A stretch of DNA of 64,000 bases from Streptomyces tropicalis (GTDB lineage Bacteria > Actinomycetota > Actinomycetes > Streptomycetales > Streptomycetaceae): NCBI RefSeq assembly GCF_029269835.1, contig NZ_JARJBB010000002.1, positions 1 to 64,000 of the forward strand, written 5' to 3'. The translations under genes and the position numbers were made by a program. The notes under the pieces are model-generated. The model made no database searches. It saw only the letters and a list, made by a program, of their open reading frames with translations, and was not told the DNA's origin. Positions 18,192-26,697 of the stretch are shown piece after piece (within the stretch, counting starts at the first letter, position 1; every line of letters begins with the position of its first letter).

Positions 18192-18486
18192 CGTGCTGTG
18201 TCTCCCGCTTGCTGTTGACACCGGTGGGCCGGTCCGATTGTTTCACGTCCCCCACACGGGTGACGGATCCTGTCGGAGGCGGGCCGGGCGCACGCTCCGC
18301 CCCCGGTCGGCGGCCCGTCGGCACTGACGGGCGCCTTATCCAGGGACGGGGGTATTGTCAAGAGGGTTCTGCTCACCTCGGTGGGCGATTTTTGTGAGCC
18401 GTACGGCAGGTCCTCCCCCGCGCTCGTGCCCGGGCGCGCCCGCCGGCCCCGAGACGACGCACGAGACGACGAAACGGAGAGCGCGC

Positions 18487-20562
18487 GTGACCCGCAGCGT
18501 GTACGTGACCGGTATCGACCGCGGCGACGGACGCCAGGTCGTCGAGCTGGGAGTGATGGAGCTCCTGACCCGGCAGGTCGACCGGGTGGGCGTCTTCCGC
18601 CCCCTCGTCCACGACGGCCCCGACCGCATGTTCGAGCTGCTGCGCACCCGCTACCGGCTGTCCCAGGACCCGGCCACGGTCTACGGCATGGACTACCCGG
18701 AGGCGTCCGCGCTCCAGGCCGAGCAGGGCACCGACGAACTGGTGTCGGCCCTCGTCGACCGCTTCCACCTGGTCGCCCGCGACTACGACGTGGTGCTCGT
18801 CCTCGGCACCGACTTCGCCCGCACCCAGCTCCCCGACGAACTGGCGCTGAACGCGCGGCTGGCCAACGAGTTCGGCGCCTCGGTGCTGCCGGTCGTCGGC
18901 GGCCGCGGGCAGAGCGCGGAGTCGGTGCTCGCCGAGACCCGCAACGCCTTCCGCGCCTACGACGGCCTGGGCTGCGACGTGCTGGCCATGGTCACCAACC
19001 GGGTGGCCCGCGAGGACCGCGACAAGATCGCCGAGCGGCTCGCGAACCGGCTGCCCGTCCCCTGTTACGTGGTGCCCGACGAGCCCGCCCTGTCCGCGCC
19101 GACGGTCGCGCAGATCACCCAGGCCCTCGACGGCAGGGTCCTGCTCGGCGACGACTCCGGGCTGGCCCGGGACGCCCTCGGCTTCGTCTTCGGCGGCGCG
19201 ATGCTGCCGAACCTGCTCACCGCGCTGACCCCGGGCTGCCTGGTGGTCACCCCGGGCGACCGGGCCGACCTGGTCGTCGGCTCGCTCGCCGCGCACAGCG
19301 CCGGCACCCCGCCGATCGCCGGGGTGCTGCTCACCCTGGACGAGGTGCCGAGCCAGGAGATCCTCACCCTGGCCGCCCGGCTCGCCCCGGGCACCCCGGT
19401 CGTCTCGGTGGCCGGCAACAGCTTCCCCACCGCCGAGCGGCTGTTCTCCCTGGAGGGCAAGCTGAGCGCGGCGACCCCGCGCAAGGCGGAGACCGCACTC
19501 GGCCTCTTCGAGCGGTACGTGGAGACCACCGACCTCAACCGGCGCGTCTCGGCACCCAGCAGCGACCGGGTCACGCCGATGATGTTCGAGCACAAGCTGC
19601 TGGAGCAGGCCCGCTCCGACAAGCGGCGGGTGGTGCTTCCGGAGGGCACCGAGGAGCGGGTGCTGCACGCGGCGGAGGTGCTGCTGCGCCGGGGCGTGTG
19701 CGAGCTGACGCTGCTCGGGCCGGAGGACCTGATCCGCAAGAAGGCCGCCGACCTCGGCATCGACCTCGGCGGCGCCCGGCTCATCGACCCCGCGGTGTCC
19801 GAGCTGCGCGACACCTTCGCCGAGCGGTACGCGAAGCTGCGCGCCCACAAGGGCGTCACGGTGGAGCTCGCCTACGACGTCGTCTCGGACGTGAACTACT
19901 TCGGCACCCTGATGGTGCAGGAGGGCCTCGCCGACGGCATGGTGTCGGGCTCGGTGCACTCCACGGCCGCGACGATCCGCCCCGCGTTCGAGATCATCAA
20001 GACCCGGCCGGACGCCTCCATCGTGTCCTCCGTGTTCTTCATGTGCCTCGCCGACAAGGTCCTCGTCTACGGCGACTGCGCGGTCAACCCCGACCCGGAC
20101 GCCGAGCAGCTCGCCGACATCGCCGTGCAGTCGGCGGTCACCGCGGCCCGCTTCGGGGTGGAGCCGCGGATCGCGATGCTGTCGTACTCCACCGGCACCT
20201 CCGGCTCGGGCGCCGACGTCGACAAGGTGCGGGAGGCCACCGAGCTGGTGCGGCTGCGCCGGCCGGACCTGAAGATCGAGGGGCCCATCCAGTACGACGC
20301 CGCCGTCGAGCCGACGGTGGCCGCCACCAAGCTGCCGGGCTCCGAGGTGGCCGGCCAGGCCACCGTGCTGATCTTCCCGGACCTCAACACCGGCAACAAC
20401 ACCTACAAGGCCGTGCAGCGGTCGGCCGGGGCGATCGCCGTCGGCCCGGTCCTGCAGGGCCTGCGCAAGCCCGTCAACGACCTGTCCCGCGGCGCTCTCG
20501 TCCAGGACATCGTCAACACCGTCGCCATCACGGCGATCCAGGCCCAGACGCCCGCCACCTGA
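18487..20562 (+). CDS. pta: Phosphate acetyltransferase, long (two-domain) form
   Basis: 691 residues from GTG 18487 with GGAGAGCG just upstream; longer in-frame extensions to 18355 lack a site and family support. Residues 1-about 355 are the P-loop-like/DRTGG regulatory half (VYVTGIDRGDGR, VLVLGTDFART), residues about 365-691 the catalytic PTA_PTB domain (RVVLPEGTEERVLHAAEVLLRRG, SGSVHSTAATIRPAFEIIKT, MLSYSTGTSGSG, LIFPDLNTGNN). It interconverts acetyl-CoA and acetyl phosphate. ackA begins 26 bases downstream, forming the acetate operon. Confidence 0.95.
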   Translation: MTRSVYVTGIDRGDGRQVVELGVMELLTRQVDRVGVFRPLVHDGPDRMFELLRTRYRLSQDPATVYGMDYPEASALQAEQGTDELVSALVDRFHLVARDYDVVLVLGTDFARTQLPDELALNARLANEFGASVLPVVGGRGQSAESVLAETRNAFRAYDGLGCDVLAMVTNRVAREDRDKIAERLANRLPVPCYVVPDEPALSAPTVAQITQALDGRVLLGDDSGLARDALGFVFGGAMLPNLLTALTPGCLVVTPGDRADLVVGSLAAHSAGTPPIAGVLLTLDEVPSQEILTLAARLAPGTPVVSVAGNSFPTAERLFSLEGKLSAATPRKAETALGLFERYVETTDLNRRVSAPSSDRVTPMMFEHKLLEQARSDKRRVVLPEGTEERVLHAAEVLLRRGVCELTLLGPEDLIRKKAADLGIDLGGARLIDPAVSELRDTFAERYAKLRAHKGVTVELAYDVVSDVNYFGTLMVQEGLADGMVSGSVHSTAATIRPAFEIIKTRPDASIVSSVFFMCLADKVLVYGDCAVNPDPDAEQLADIAVQSAVTAARFGVEPRIAMLSYSTGTSGSGADVDKVREATELVRLRRPDLKIEGPIQYDAAVEPTVAATKLPGSEVAGQATVLIFPDLNTGNNTYKAVQRSAGAIAVGPVLQGLRKPVNDLSRGALVQDIVNTVAITAIQAQTPAT

Positions 20563-20588
20563 CGTCGTAGAAAGAGCTGTTGAACACC

Positions 20589-21809
20589 GTGACCGAACAC
20601 CGCGCGGCGACCCGTGTCCTCGTCCTGAACTCCGGTTCCTCCTCGCTGAAGTACCAGCTGCTCGACATGCGGGACGCCGGCCGGCTGGCCGTCGGCCTGG
20701 TGGAGCGCATCGGCGAGCAGACGTCCCGGCTCCGCCACACCTGCGTCGCCACCGGTGGGACCCGCGAGCTGAACGGCCCCATGGCCGACCACGACGCCGC
20801 GCTCAAGGCGGTCGCCGGGGAGCTGGCCCGCGACGGCCTCGGCCTGGACTCGCCCGAGCTGGCCGCGATCGGGCACCGCGTGGTGCACGGCGGCATGTTC
20901 TTCACCGAGCCCACCGTGGTGGACGACGCCGTGCTCACCGAGATCGAGCGGCTGATCCCGGTGGCGCCGCTGCACAACCCGGCGAACCTCACCGGCCTGC
21001 GCACGGCCATGGCCCTGCGCCCCGACCTGCCGCAGGTCGCCGTCTTCGACACCGCCTTCCACACGACGATGCCGGAGTCCGCCGCCCGCTACGCGATCGA
21101 CACGAAGATCGCGGACCGGCACCGGGTGCGGCGCTACGGCTTCCACGGCACCTCGCACGCCTACGTCTCCCGGGAGACCGCCCGGCTGCTCGGCAAGGCC
21201 CCCGACGAGGTCAACGTGATCGTGCTGCACCTGGGCAACGGGGCCTCCGCCTCGGCCGTGCGCGGCGGCCGGTGCGTGGACACCTCCATGGGGCTCACGC
21301 CGCTGGAGGGGCTCGTGATGGGCACCCGGTCGGGTGACCTGGATCCGGCCGTCATCTTCCATTTGCAGCGCGTCGGCGGAATGTCCACGGACGAGATCGA
21401 CACTCTTCTCAACAAGAGGAGTGGTTTGTTCGGTCTGTGCGGCGACAACGACATGCGGGAGATTCGGCGGCGGATCGACGAGGGCGACGAAGCGGCGCAA
21501 CTCGCCTTCGACATCTACATCCACCGGCTGAAGAAGTACATCGGCGCCTACTACGCGGTACTCGGTTCGGTGGACGCGGTGGCCTTCACCGCGGGCGTCG
21601 GGGAGAACGCGGCGCCGGTGCGCGAGGCGGCGCTGGCGGGCCTGGAGGGGCTGGGCCTGGCGGTGGACCCGGCACGGAACGCGGTGCGCGGCGACGGGGC
21701 CAGGATCATCTCGCCGCGGGACGCGCGGGTGGCGGTGGCCGTGGTGCCGACGGACGAGGAATTGGAGATCGCCACCCAGACCTTTGCCCTGGTCGGAAAG
21801 GACGACTGA
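20589..21809 (+). CDS. ackA: Acetate kinase
   Basis: 406 residues from GTG 20589; TTG 20580 is an in-frame alternative giving 409 residues, and the purine run AAAGAG at 20571 does not settle the matter. Signatures: VLVLNSGSSSLKYQ at the N-terminus, HRVVHGG, DTAFHTTMPESAARYAI, RRYGFHGTSHAYVS, HLGNGASASA, MGTRSGDLDP and FTAGVGENA. It converts acetyl phosphate and ADP to acetate and ATP (or the reverse). Follows pta by 26 bases and precedes pyk by 107 bases. Confidence 0.95.
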   Translation: MTEHRAATRVLVLNSGSSSLKYQLLDMRDAGRLAVGLVERIGEQTSRLRHTCVATGGTRELNGPMADHDAALKAVAGELARDGLGLDSPELAAIGHRVVHGGMFFTEPTVVDDAVLTEIERLIPVAPLHNPANLTGLRTAMALRPDLPQVAVFDTAFHTTMPESAARYAIDTKIADRHRVRRYGFHGTSHAYVSRETARLLGKAPDEVNVIVLHLGNGASASAVRGGRCVDTSMGLTPLEGLVMGTRSGDLDPAVIFHLQRVGGMSTDEIDTLLNKRSGLFGLCGDNDMREIRRRIDEGDEAAQLAFDIYIHRLKKYIGAYYAVLGSVDAVAFTAGVGENAAPVREAALAGLEGLGLAVDPARNAVRGDGARIISPRDARVAVAVVPTDEELEIATQTFALVGKDD

Positions 21810-21904
21810 GCACGACGGTGGAATTCGACCGGCACTCTCCTGAGCGGGAAGCCGCCCATGTGCATCTTCCGCCAGACGGAATATTCCGCAGCGAAACAAA
21901 CCGA

Positions 21905-21910
21905 TAGGAT
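21905..21910 (+). promoter_or_regulatory. Possible -10 element TAGGAT for a leaderless pyk transcript
   Basis: TAGGAT ends seven bases before the pyk ATG, and no purine-rich ribosome site precedes that ATG. This spacing would place the transcript 5' end at or next to the start codon. The -35 region is not convincing, so this is inference. Confidence 0.35.
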
Positions 21911-21916
21911 CGCCTC

Positions 21917-23347
21917 ATGCGCCGTTCGAAAATCGTCTGCACTCTCGGCCCCGCGGTCGACTCCCACGAGAAGCTGGTCGACCTCATCGAGGCCGGCATG
22001 AATGTGGCCCGGTTCAACTTCAGCCACGGCACGCACGCCGAGCACCAGGGGCGGTACGACCGCGTCCGGGCTGCGTCCAAGGAGACCGGCCGGGCCATCG
22101 GTGTCCTCGCCGACCTGCAGGGCCCGAAGATCCGTCTGGAGACCTTCGCCGAGGGGCCGGTCGAGCTGGAGCGGGGTGACGAGTTCGTCATCACGACCGA
22201 GGACGTCCCCGGCGACAAGCAGATCTGCGGCACCACGTACAAGGGGCTGCCGGGCGACGTCTCGCGCGGCGACCAGGTCCTGATCAACGACGGCAACGTC
22301 GAGCTGAAGGTCGTGGACGTCCAGGGCCCGCGGGTCCGGACGATCGTCATCGAGGGCGGCGTGGTCTCCGACCACAAGGGCATCAACCTGCCCGGCGCGG
22401 CCGTGAACGTGCCCGCGCTGTCCGAGAAGGACATCGAGGACCTGCGGTTCGCGCTGCGCATGGGCTGCGACCTGGTCGCGCTGTCCTTCGTCCGCGACGC
22501 CAAGGACGTGGCCGACGTCCACCGGATCATGGACGAGGAGGGCCGCCGGGTCCCCGTCATCGCCAAGGTGGAGAAGCCGCAGGCGGTGGAGAACATGGCG
22601 GACGTCGTGATGGCGTTCGACGGTGTGATGGTCGCCCGCGGCGACCTGGCCGTCGAGTACCCGCTCGAGAAGGTCCCCATGGTGCAGAAGCGCCTGATCG
22701 AGCTGTGCCGGAGGAACGCCAAGCCGGTGATCGTGGCGACCCAGATGATGGAGTCGATGATCACCAACTCCCGGCCGACCCGCGCCGAGGCCTCCGACGT
22801 GGCCAACGCGATCCTGGACGGTGCCGACGCGGTCATGCTGTCCGCCGAGTCGAGCGTGGGCGCGTACCCCATCGAGACCGTGAAGACGATGTCGAAGATC
22901 GTCCAGGCGGCCGAGGAGGAGCTGCTCTCCAAGGGCCTGCAGCCGCTGGTCCCGGGCAAGAAGCCGCGCACGCAGGGCGGTTCGGTGGCCCGCGCCGCCG
23001 CCGAGATCGCCGACTTCCTCGGCGGCAAGGGCCTGGTGGCCTTCACCCAGTCCGGCGACACCGCCCGGCGCCTGTCGCGCTACCGCGCGGCCCAGCCGAT
23101 CCTGGCGTTCACCACCGACGAGTCCACCCGCAACCAGCTCTCCCTGAGCTGGGGCGTGGAACCGCACATCGTGCCGTTCGTGAGCAGCACCGACGAGATG
23201 GTCGAGCTGGTCGACCAGGAGGTCAGCAAGCTCAACCGCTTCAACCCGGGCGACACGGTCGTCATCACCGCCGGGTCGCCCCCCGGCGTCCCCGGCACCA
23301 CCAACATGGTCCGGGTTCTCCACCTGGGCGGCGACCAGCGCGACTGA
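21917..23347 (+). CDS. pyk: Pyruvate kinase
   Basis: 476 residues, the usual size. It transfers phosphate from PEP to ADP, the last glycolytic step. Signatures: MRRSKIVCTLGPA, GMNVARFNFSHG, the K+/Mg2+ loop VMVARGDLAVE, ATQMMESMI and SDVANAILDGADAVMLSAES, with the C-terminal regulatory domain following (FTQSGDTARRLSRYRA). The three carbon-flow genes pta, ackA and pyk are consecutive on this strand. The stop is followed by a nested pair of hairpins. Confidence 0.95.
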   Translation: MRRSKIVCTLGPAVDSHEKLVDLIEAGMNVARFNFSHGTHAEHQGRYDRVRAASKETGRAIGVLADLQGPKIRLETFAEGPVELERGDEFVITTEDVPGDKQICGTTYKGLPGDVSRGDQVLINDGNVELKVVDVQGPRVRTIVIEGGVVSDHKGINLPGAAVNVPALSEKDIEDLRFALRMGCDLVALSFVRDAKDVADVHRIMDEEGRRVPVIAKVEKPQAVENMADVVMAFDGVMVARGDLAVEYPLEKVPMVQKRLIELCRRNAKPVIVATQMMESMITNSRPTRAEASDVANAILDGADAVMLSAESSVGAYPIETVKTMSKIVQAAEEELLSKGLQPLVPGKKPRTQGGSVARAAAEIADFLGGKGLVAFTQSGDTARRLSRYRAAQPILAFTTDESTRNQLSLSWGVEPHIVPFVSSTDEMVELVDQEVSKLNRFNPGDTVVITAGSPPGVPGTTNMVRVLHLGGDQRD

Positions 23348-23350
23348 CGC

Positions 23351-23441
23351 CCCCCACAGGCCCGTACGACGCACCGAGGGCGCCCCCTGCGAGCAGGGGG
23401 CGCCCTCGGCGTGTTGCGGCTCCCGAACGGGCCTGTGGGGG
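23351..23441. terminator. Nested hairpins after pyk (perfect 17-bp stem inside a 15-bp outer stem)
   Basis: Inner arms 23374-23390 (CCGAGGGCGCCCCCTGC) and 23393-23409 are perfectly complementary. Outer arms 23351-23365 (CCCCCACAGGCCCGT) and 23427-23441 are also perfect complements. The region lies between the convergent pyk and the secreted Ser-rich protein gene, so a bidirectional terminator is likely. Confidence 0.8.
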
Positions 23442-23444
23442 CGC

Positions 23445-24782
23445 TCAGTCGGTCGTGTACACGTGCATGCCGGGCACGTGCAGGTTCCCGCCGAACTGAC
23501 CGGCCTGGATCACCTTCACCTTGGTGAAGTAGATCAGCGGGATGTTCAGCGGCGGCGGGCTGTCCGGGGTGAACGTGACCGGGATCAGCCCCAGCAGGTT
23601 GCCGGAGATGCTCTCGGTGTAGAACACCGTCGACCCGCCGCGGATGGTGGACGTGGTGCCCTTGCCCGCCTGCACGTGGTAGGTCTTGCCGGCCTGCTTG
23701 TCCTTCACCGTCTGGTGCAGGTCTCCGATGTCGGTGCCGTCGGAGATGACGTACTTCAGCACCTTCTTGACGGTGCCGTTGGCCGTGCGGACCTCCACGA
23801 CGCCCTTGTAGTCGGCGCCCTTCAGCAGCAGCGAACTGGCGTCCAGGTACCACGGGTCGTCCGCCAGCGGCACCGTGTTGTCGACGCCGCCCTGCGCGTC
23901 GGTGGCCTTCGGGCACCCCGACGGGTCCGTCGAGGAGCCGGAGGCCGAACCCGCGGCGCCCTTGACCGCATCGGTGACGGCGCCGACGGACTTGGTGGCG
24001 TCCCCGACCGTCTTGGTGGCACCGGCCACCGTCTTGCCGGCCGTGTCGGTGACGCCCTTCACGGTCTTGCCGACGGTGCCGGTGACCGTGCCGGTCGTCT
24101 TCTTGACGGTGTCGGACAGACTGCCGCCGGAGGACCCGCCCGACGAGGGCGAGGCCGTGGCCGACGGCGACGCCGGGGAGCTCGCGTTCGACCCACCGGT
24201 GAGAAGGCCCCCGAGGGTGTCGCCGATGCCGCCCAGCAGTCCGCCGCCGCTGCTCGCGGACGACGACGGCGTCGAGGACGCCGTGCCGCCGGAGCCGGCC
24301 GACCCCGAGGAGCCGTCCGACGCCGTCGAGGACGGCTTCGGCGTGGCCTGCTGCCCCGAGCCGGAGTCCGAGGAGGAGCTCTTGTCCGGGGACGACTTCG
24401 GGGAGGACGGCGAGGCCGAGGGGGCCGGCTCCGCGGAACCGTCCTTGCCGTCCGCGGAGCCGCTGGGGCTCGCGGAGGAGGACGGGGACGGAGAGGCCTT
24501 GTCCTTGTTGCCGTCCAGGGCCGTGACGCAGTTCTTGTACTCGTCCGCCGTCAGGCTCTTGGCGGACGGCTTCGCCGAGCTGTTGCCGTCGGCGAGGGCG
24601 AGGCTCGAGGTGAAGCCCATGCCCATGATGACCGCCGTCGGCATCGCCGCCATGGCCATCGCCTTGCCCGCCGGCATGTGGAACCTGGTGAACAGCGGCT
24701 TCCTGGGGGCCGCATGGCGCGGCCCGGATCTCACACGGGACTCGTCCACATCCGTCCCGTGGATCACCTCGTCAGCCGGCAC
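23445..24782 (-). CDS. Secreted Ser/Pro/Gly-rich protein with conserved C-terminal domain, function unknown
   Basis: 445 residues from GTG 24782, which has GGGAGG upstream and overlaps the DUF6114 gene by 11 bases. A hydrophobic segment at about residues 38-62 (MAMAAMPTAVIMGMGFTSSLALA) after a basic region looks like a Sec signal or anchor. Residues about 80-235 are low-complexity S/P/G/K; about 235-275 contain TVGKTV, AGKTV, VGDAT-type short repeats; about 290-445 form a beta-rich globular domain with few Cys. Same domain family as other secreted Streptomyces proteins of unknown role, as far as I recognise. Third gene of the DUF6230 operon. Confidence 0.8.
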   Translation of the reverse strand: MPADEVIHGTDVDESRVRSGPRHAAPRKPLFTRFHMPAGKAMAMAAMPTAVIMGMGFTSSLALADGNSSAKPSAKSLTADEYKNCVTALDGNKDKASPSPSSSASPSGSADGKDGSAEPAPSASPSSPKSSPDKSSSSDSGSGQQATPKPSSTASDGSSGSAGSGGTASSTPSSSASSGGGLLGGIGDTLGGLLTGGSNASSPASPSATASPSSGGSSGGSLSDTVKKTTGTVTGTVGKTVKGVTDTAGKTVAGATKTVGDATKSVGAVTDAVKGAAGSASGSSTDPSGCPKATDAQGGVDNTVPLADDPWYLDASSLLLKGADYKGVVEVRTANGTVKKVLKYVISDGTDIGDLHQTVKDKQAGKTYHVQAGKGTTSTIRGGSTVFYTESISGNLLGLIPVTFTPDSPPPLNIPLIYFTKVKVIQAGQFGGNLHVPGMHVYTTD

Positions 24783-25290
24783 TGTGCCTCCCGTTCGACC
24801 CGTGGGCCGGGCTCGTTCCTGACAGATCGTTCGGCTCGCTCACCCCGTCCGTCGCGGCGGGCGCCGCCGCGGGGGCGGCACCCTCTCCCCCGGCGGCCTC
24901 GCCCGGCGCCCACGACACGGCCATCGCTCCGCCGATGAGGGCGAACAGGAAGCCGACGCCGAAACCGCCGAAGTTGGAGACGGGGATGGACACCAGGCCC
25001 AGCAGGATCGCCGCGACACCCGCGAAGACCCGTACGTGCTTCTGGAACCAGAGACTGATGCCCAGGACGATGAGCAGCACACCGATGATCAGGGATCCCG
25101 CGCCCGCGGTGGTGGCCATCGTCAGCGTCAGGTGGCCGACCTGGAGATGGGCGTACGGGAAGTACATGATCGGAAGGCCGCCGAGCACGACGAACAGACC
25201 TGACCAGAAGGGTCGCTCGCCCCGCCAGGCGCGGAACTGCAGCTTCCGGCGGGTGAACTGGCCGGCTGCGGCAGGAGTCTCGGCGCTCAT
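24772..25290 (-). CDS. DUF6114-family membrane protein
   Basis: 172 residues from ATG 25290 with GGGAGC upstream. A basic N-terminus (FTRRKLQFRAWRGERPFWSG) leads into three or four membrane helices (about 28-48, 58-80, 85-103, 106-128), then an Ala/Pro/Gly-rich cytoplasmic or external tail. DUF6114 proteins are commonly encoded next to DUF6230 proteins in Streptomyces (family knowledge, from memory). The 3' end overlaps the secreted-protein gene, indicating translational coupling. No biochemical function is known to me. Confidence 0.88.
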   Translation of the reverse strand: MSAETPAAAGQFTRRKLQFRAWRGERPFWSGLFVVLGGLPIMYFPYAHLQVGHLTLTMATTAGAGSLIIGVLLIVLGISLWFQKHVRVFAGVAAILLGLVSIPVSNFGGFGVGFLFALIGGAMAVSWAPGEAAGGEGAAPAAAPAATDGVSEPNDLSGTSPAHGSNGRHSAG

Positions 25291-25424
25291 GGAAAACAGC
25301 TCCCTGGTGCGGCGTTGCTGTGGTGAGGGGTGGTACTGCATAGGTGTGGGGGGTGTGTGAAGAAGGGGGCGGATGGGGCAACGGGCGGGGGCGCCCTGAG
25401 GCTCCCCCGCCCGTCATCAAGTGC

Positions 25425-26054
25425 TCAGTAGCACTCGTGCGTACCCGTCTGCAGCGACATCTTCAGACCGCTGAGCTTGAAGGTTCCGGCGGTGGTGGCC
25501 CACGCCGTCTGCTTCACACCGGTCAGCGTGGCCGAGTCGGCCTGCTGGGCGAACCCGTACGGGTTCGCCGTCTCGCCCCGCTTGAGGCCCGGACCCTTGC
25601 CGGCGTCCTTGGCCGCAACACCGATGTCGATGTTGTTGAAGGTCGCGTCGGCGTTGAGGTCGGCAACGTCGATGTAGAGGTTGTCGGCCTCGACCGGCTT
25701 GCTCTCGCCCGCCTTCAGCACCAGGCTCACCGAGCCGAGCAGCGGGATGCCCGGCGTGACGACCGACTGGCACATGTTGTTGATCGTGGCGCTCTTGAAC
25801 GCCGAGACCGCAACCGGGTGCGCCGTCTTCTGGCCGTCGAGGGTGTACCCCGAGTCGATCGCGCCGTACTGCTCGAAGCCTTGGCCCACGAGCTTGTCGG
25901 CGCTCACCTTGAACGACTGACCCGACACGCTGAACGACGCGGCGAGGGCGCCCTGCGCCAGCGCCACGCCTATCGCTGCGGTGGCGGCGACGCTGGGCAC
26001 CATCACCACGGCGAAGCGCTTCCATCTCGTCCCGCCACGCACCTGGGACTCCAT
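25425..26054 (-). CDS. DUF6230-family secreted protein (often mislabelled cholesterol esterase)
   Basis: 209 residues from ATG 26054 with a strong GAAGGAGG site. After a basic start (GGTRWKRFAVVMVPSVAATAAIGVALAQGALA) a signal peptide or single anchor helix spans about residues 12-38; the rest is a mainly beta exported domain (FSVSGQSFKVSADKLVGQG) with cysteines near 94 and the penultimate-but-one position. There is no esterase GxSxG motif that I can see, so the database name cholesterol esterase used for relatives is not supported. First gene of a three-gene operon; the 640-base upstream gap carries several palindromes. Confidence 0.88.
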   Translation of the reverse strand: MESQVRGGTRWKRFAVVMVPSVAATAAIGVALAQGALAASFSVSGQSFKVSADKLVGQGFEQYGAIDSGYTLDGQKTAHPVAVSAFKSATINNMCQSVVTPGIPLLGSVSLVLKAGESKPVEADNLYIDVADLNADATFNNIDIGVAAKDAGKGPGLKRGETANPYGFAQQADSATLTGVKQTAWATTAGTFKLSGLKMSLQTGTHECY

Positions 26055-26697
26055 ATTTCCTCCTTCTCGGACGTACATCTCCTGGCGCCGGCTCGCCCGA
26101 GGGCGGCTCAGCCGGGCAGGGATGGGAGAAGTGCTACGTCCTCGGGAAGGAGAGCGCCCGCACTCGGTGGCGCGAACCGCGCCCGAATCACCGGCGATCA
26201 CCCCCGAGCGACAACCACTGGTCGCGCCTGACACGCATCACGCACAACCTTGCCGGACAGGCTTCGCCAGTGGCGAAGACCCCCCTGTCCAAGAGCCGGC
26301 GCCACTGCCGCCGGCTCTGCCCGGTGGGGACCCACGGAGTCCCGAGACCCAACCGGTTGTTGGGGTTACGGGAATGGACCGAGCGTGGCCGATCGTGGTC
26401 CATTCCGGCCGCCCGCACAAGGGGGTTCGTTACTGACTAGTAACGGCCGCATAACCGAGAGACGACACACCGGTCCCGGGCGGCGACGCTGGGTGTCATC
26501 CAGGGGGAGAACAAAGACGTTGATCCTTGGACAGAACCAGACAGATCAACAGGGGTGACTTACTCGCAGTAACAGCGGCCGCGATTGCCAAGATTTGGCA
26601 AAACACGGCCGCTCCGACGACTCATCGGCAGAACTTTCACGCGGGCATCACATGCCCGCGTGTTTAGCGACTGGTCAGAACGGGGCTTTCGCCCGGT
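26055..26697. promoter_or_regulatory. 643-base intergenic region with three palindromes upstream of the DUF6230 operon
   Basis: No convincing gene. Palindromes: GTTACT-GACT-AGTAAC (26429-26444), TTACT-CGC-AGTAA (26560-26572) and TTGCCAA-GAT-TTGGCAA (26585-26601). The first two share TTACT/AGTAA arms. The tract 26420-26610 is less GC-rich than the surroundings, as promoters in this genus often are. It lies between the DUF6230 start and the end of the thioredoxin-TPR gene, both on the minus strand, so it should hold the DUF6230 promoter and the end of the upstream transcript. Confidence 0.5.

Noticed and set aside
26055..26697. Small genes in the DUF6230 upstream gap
   Set aside because: Short open frames on both strands lack ribosome sites and have atypical composition; palindromes explain the region better.
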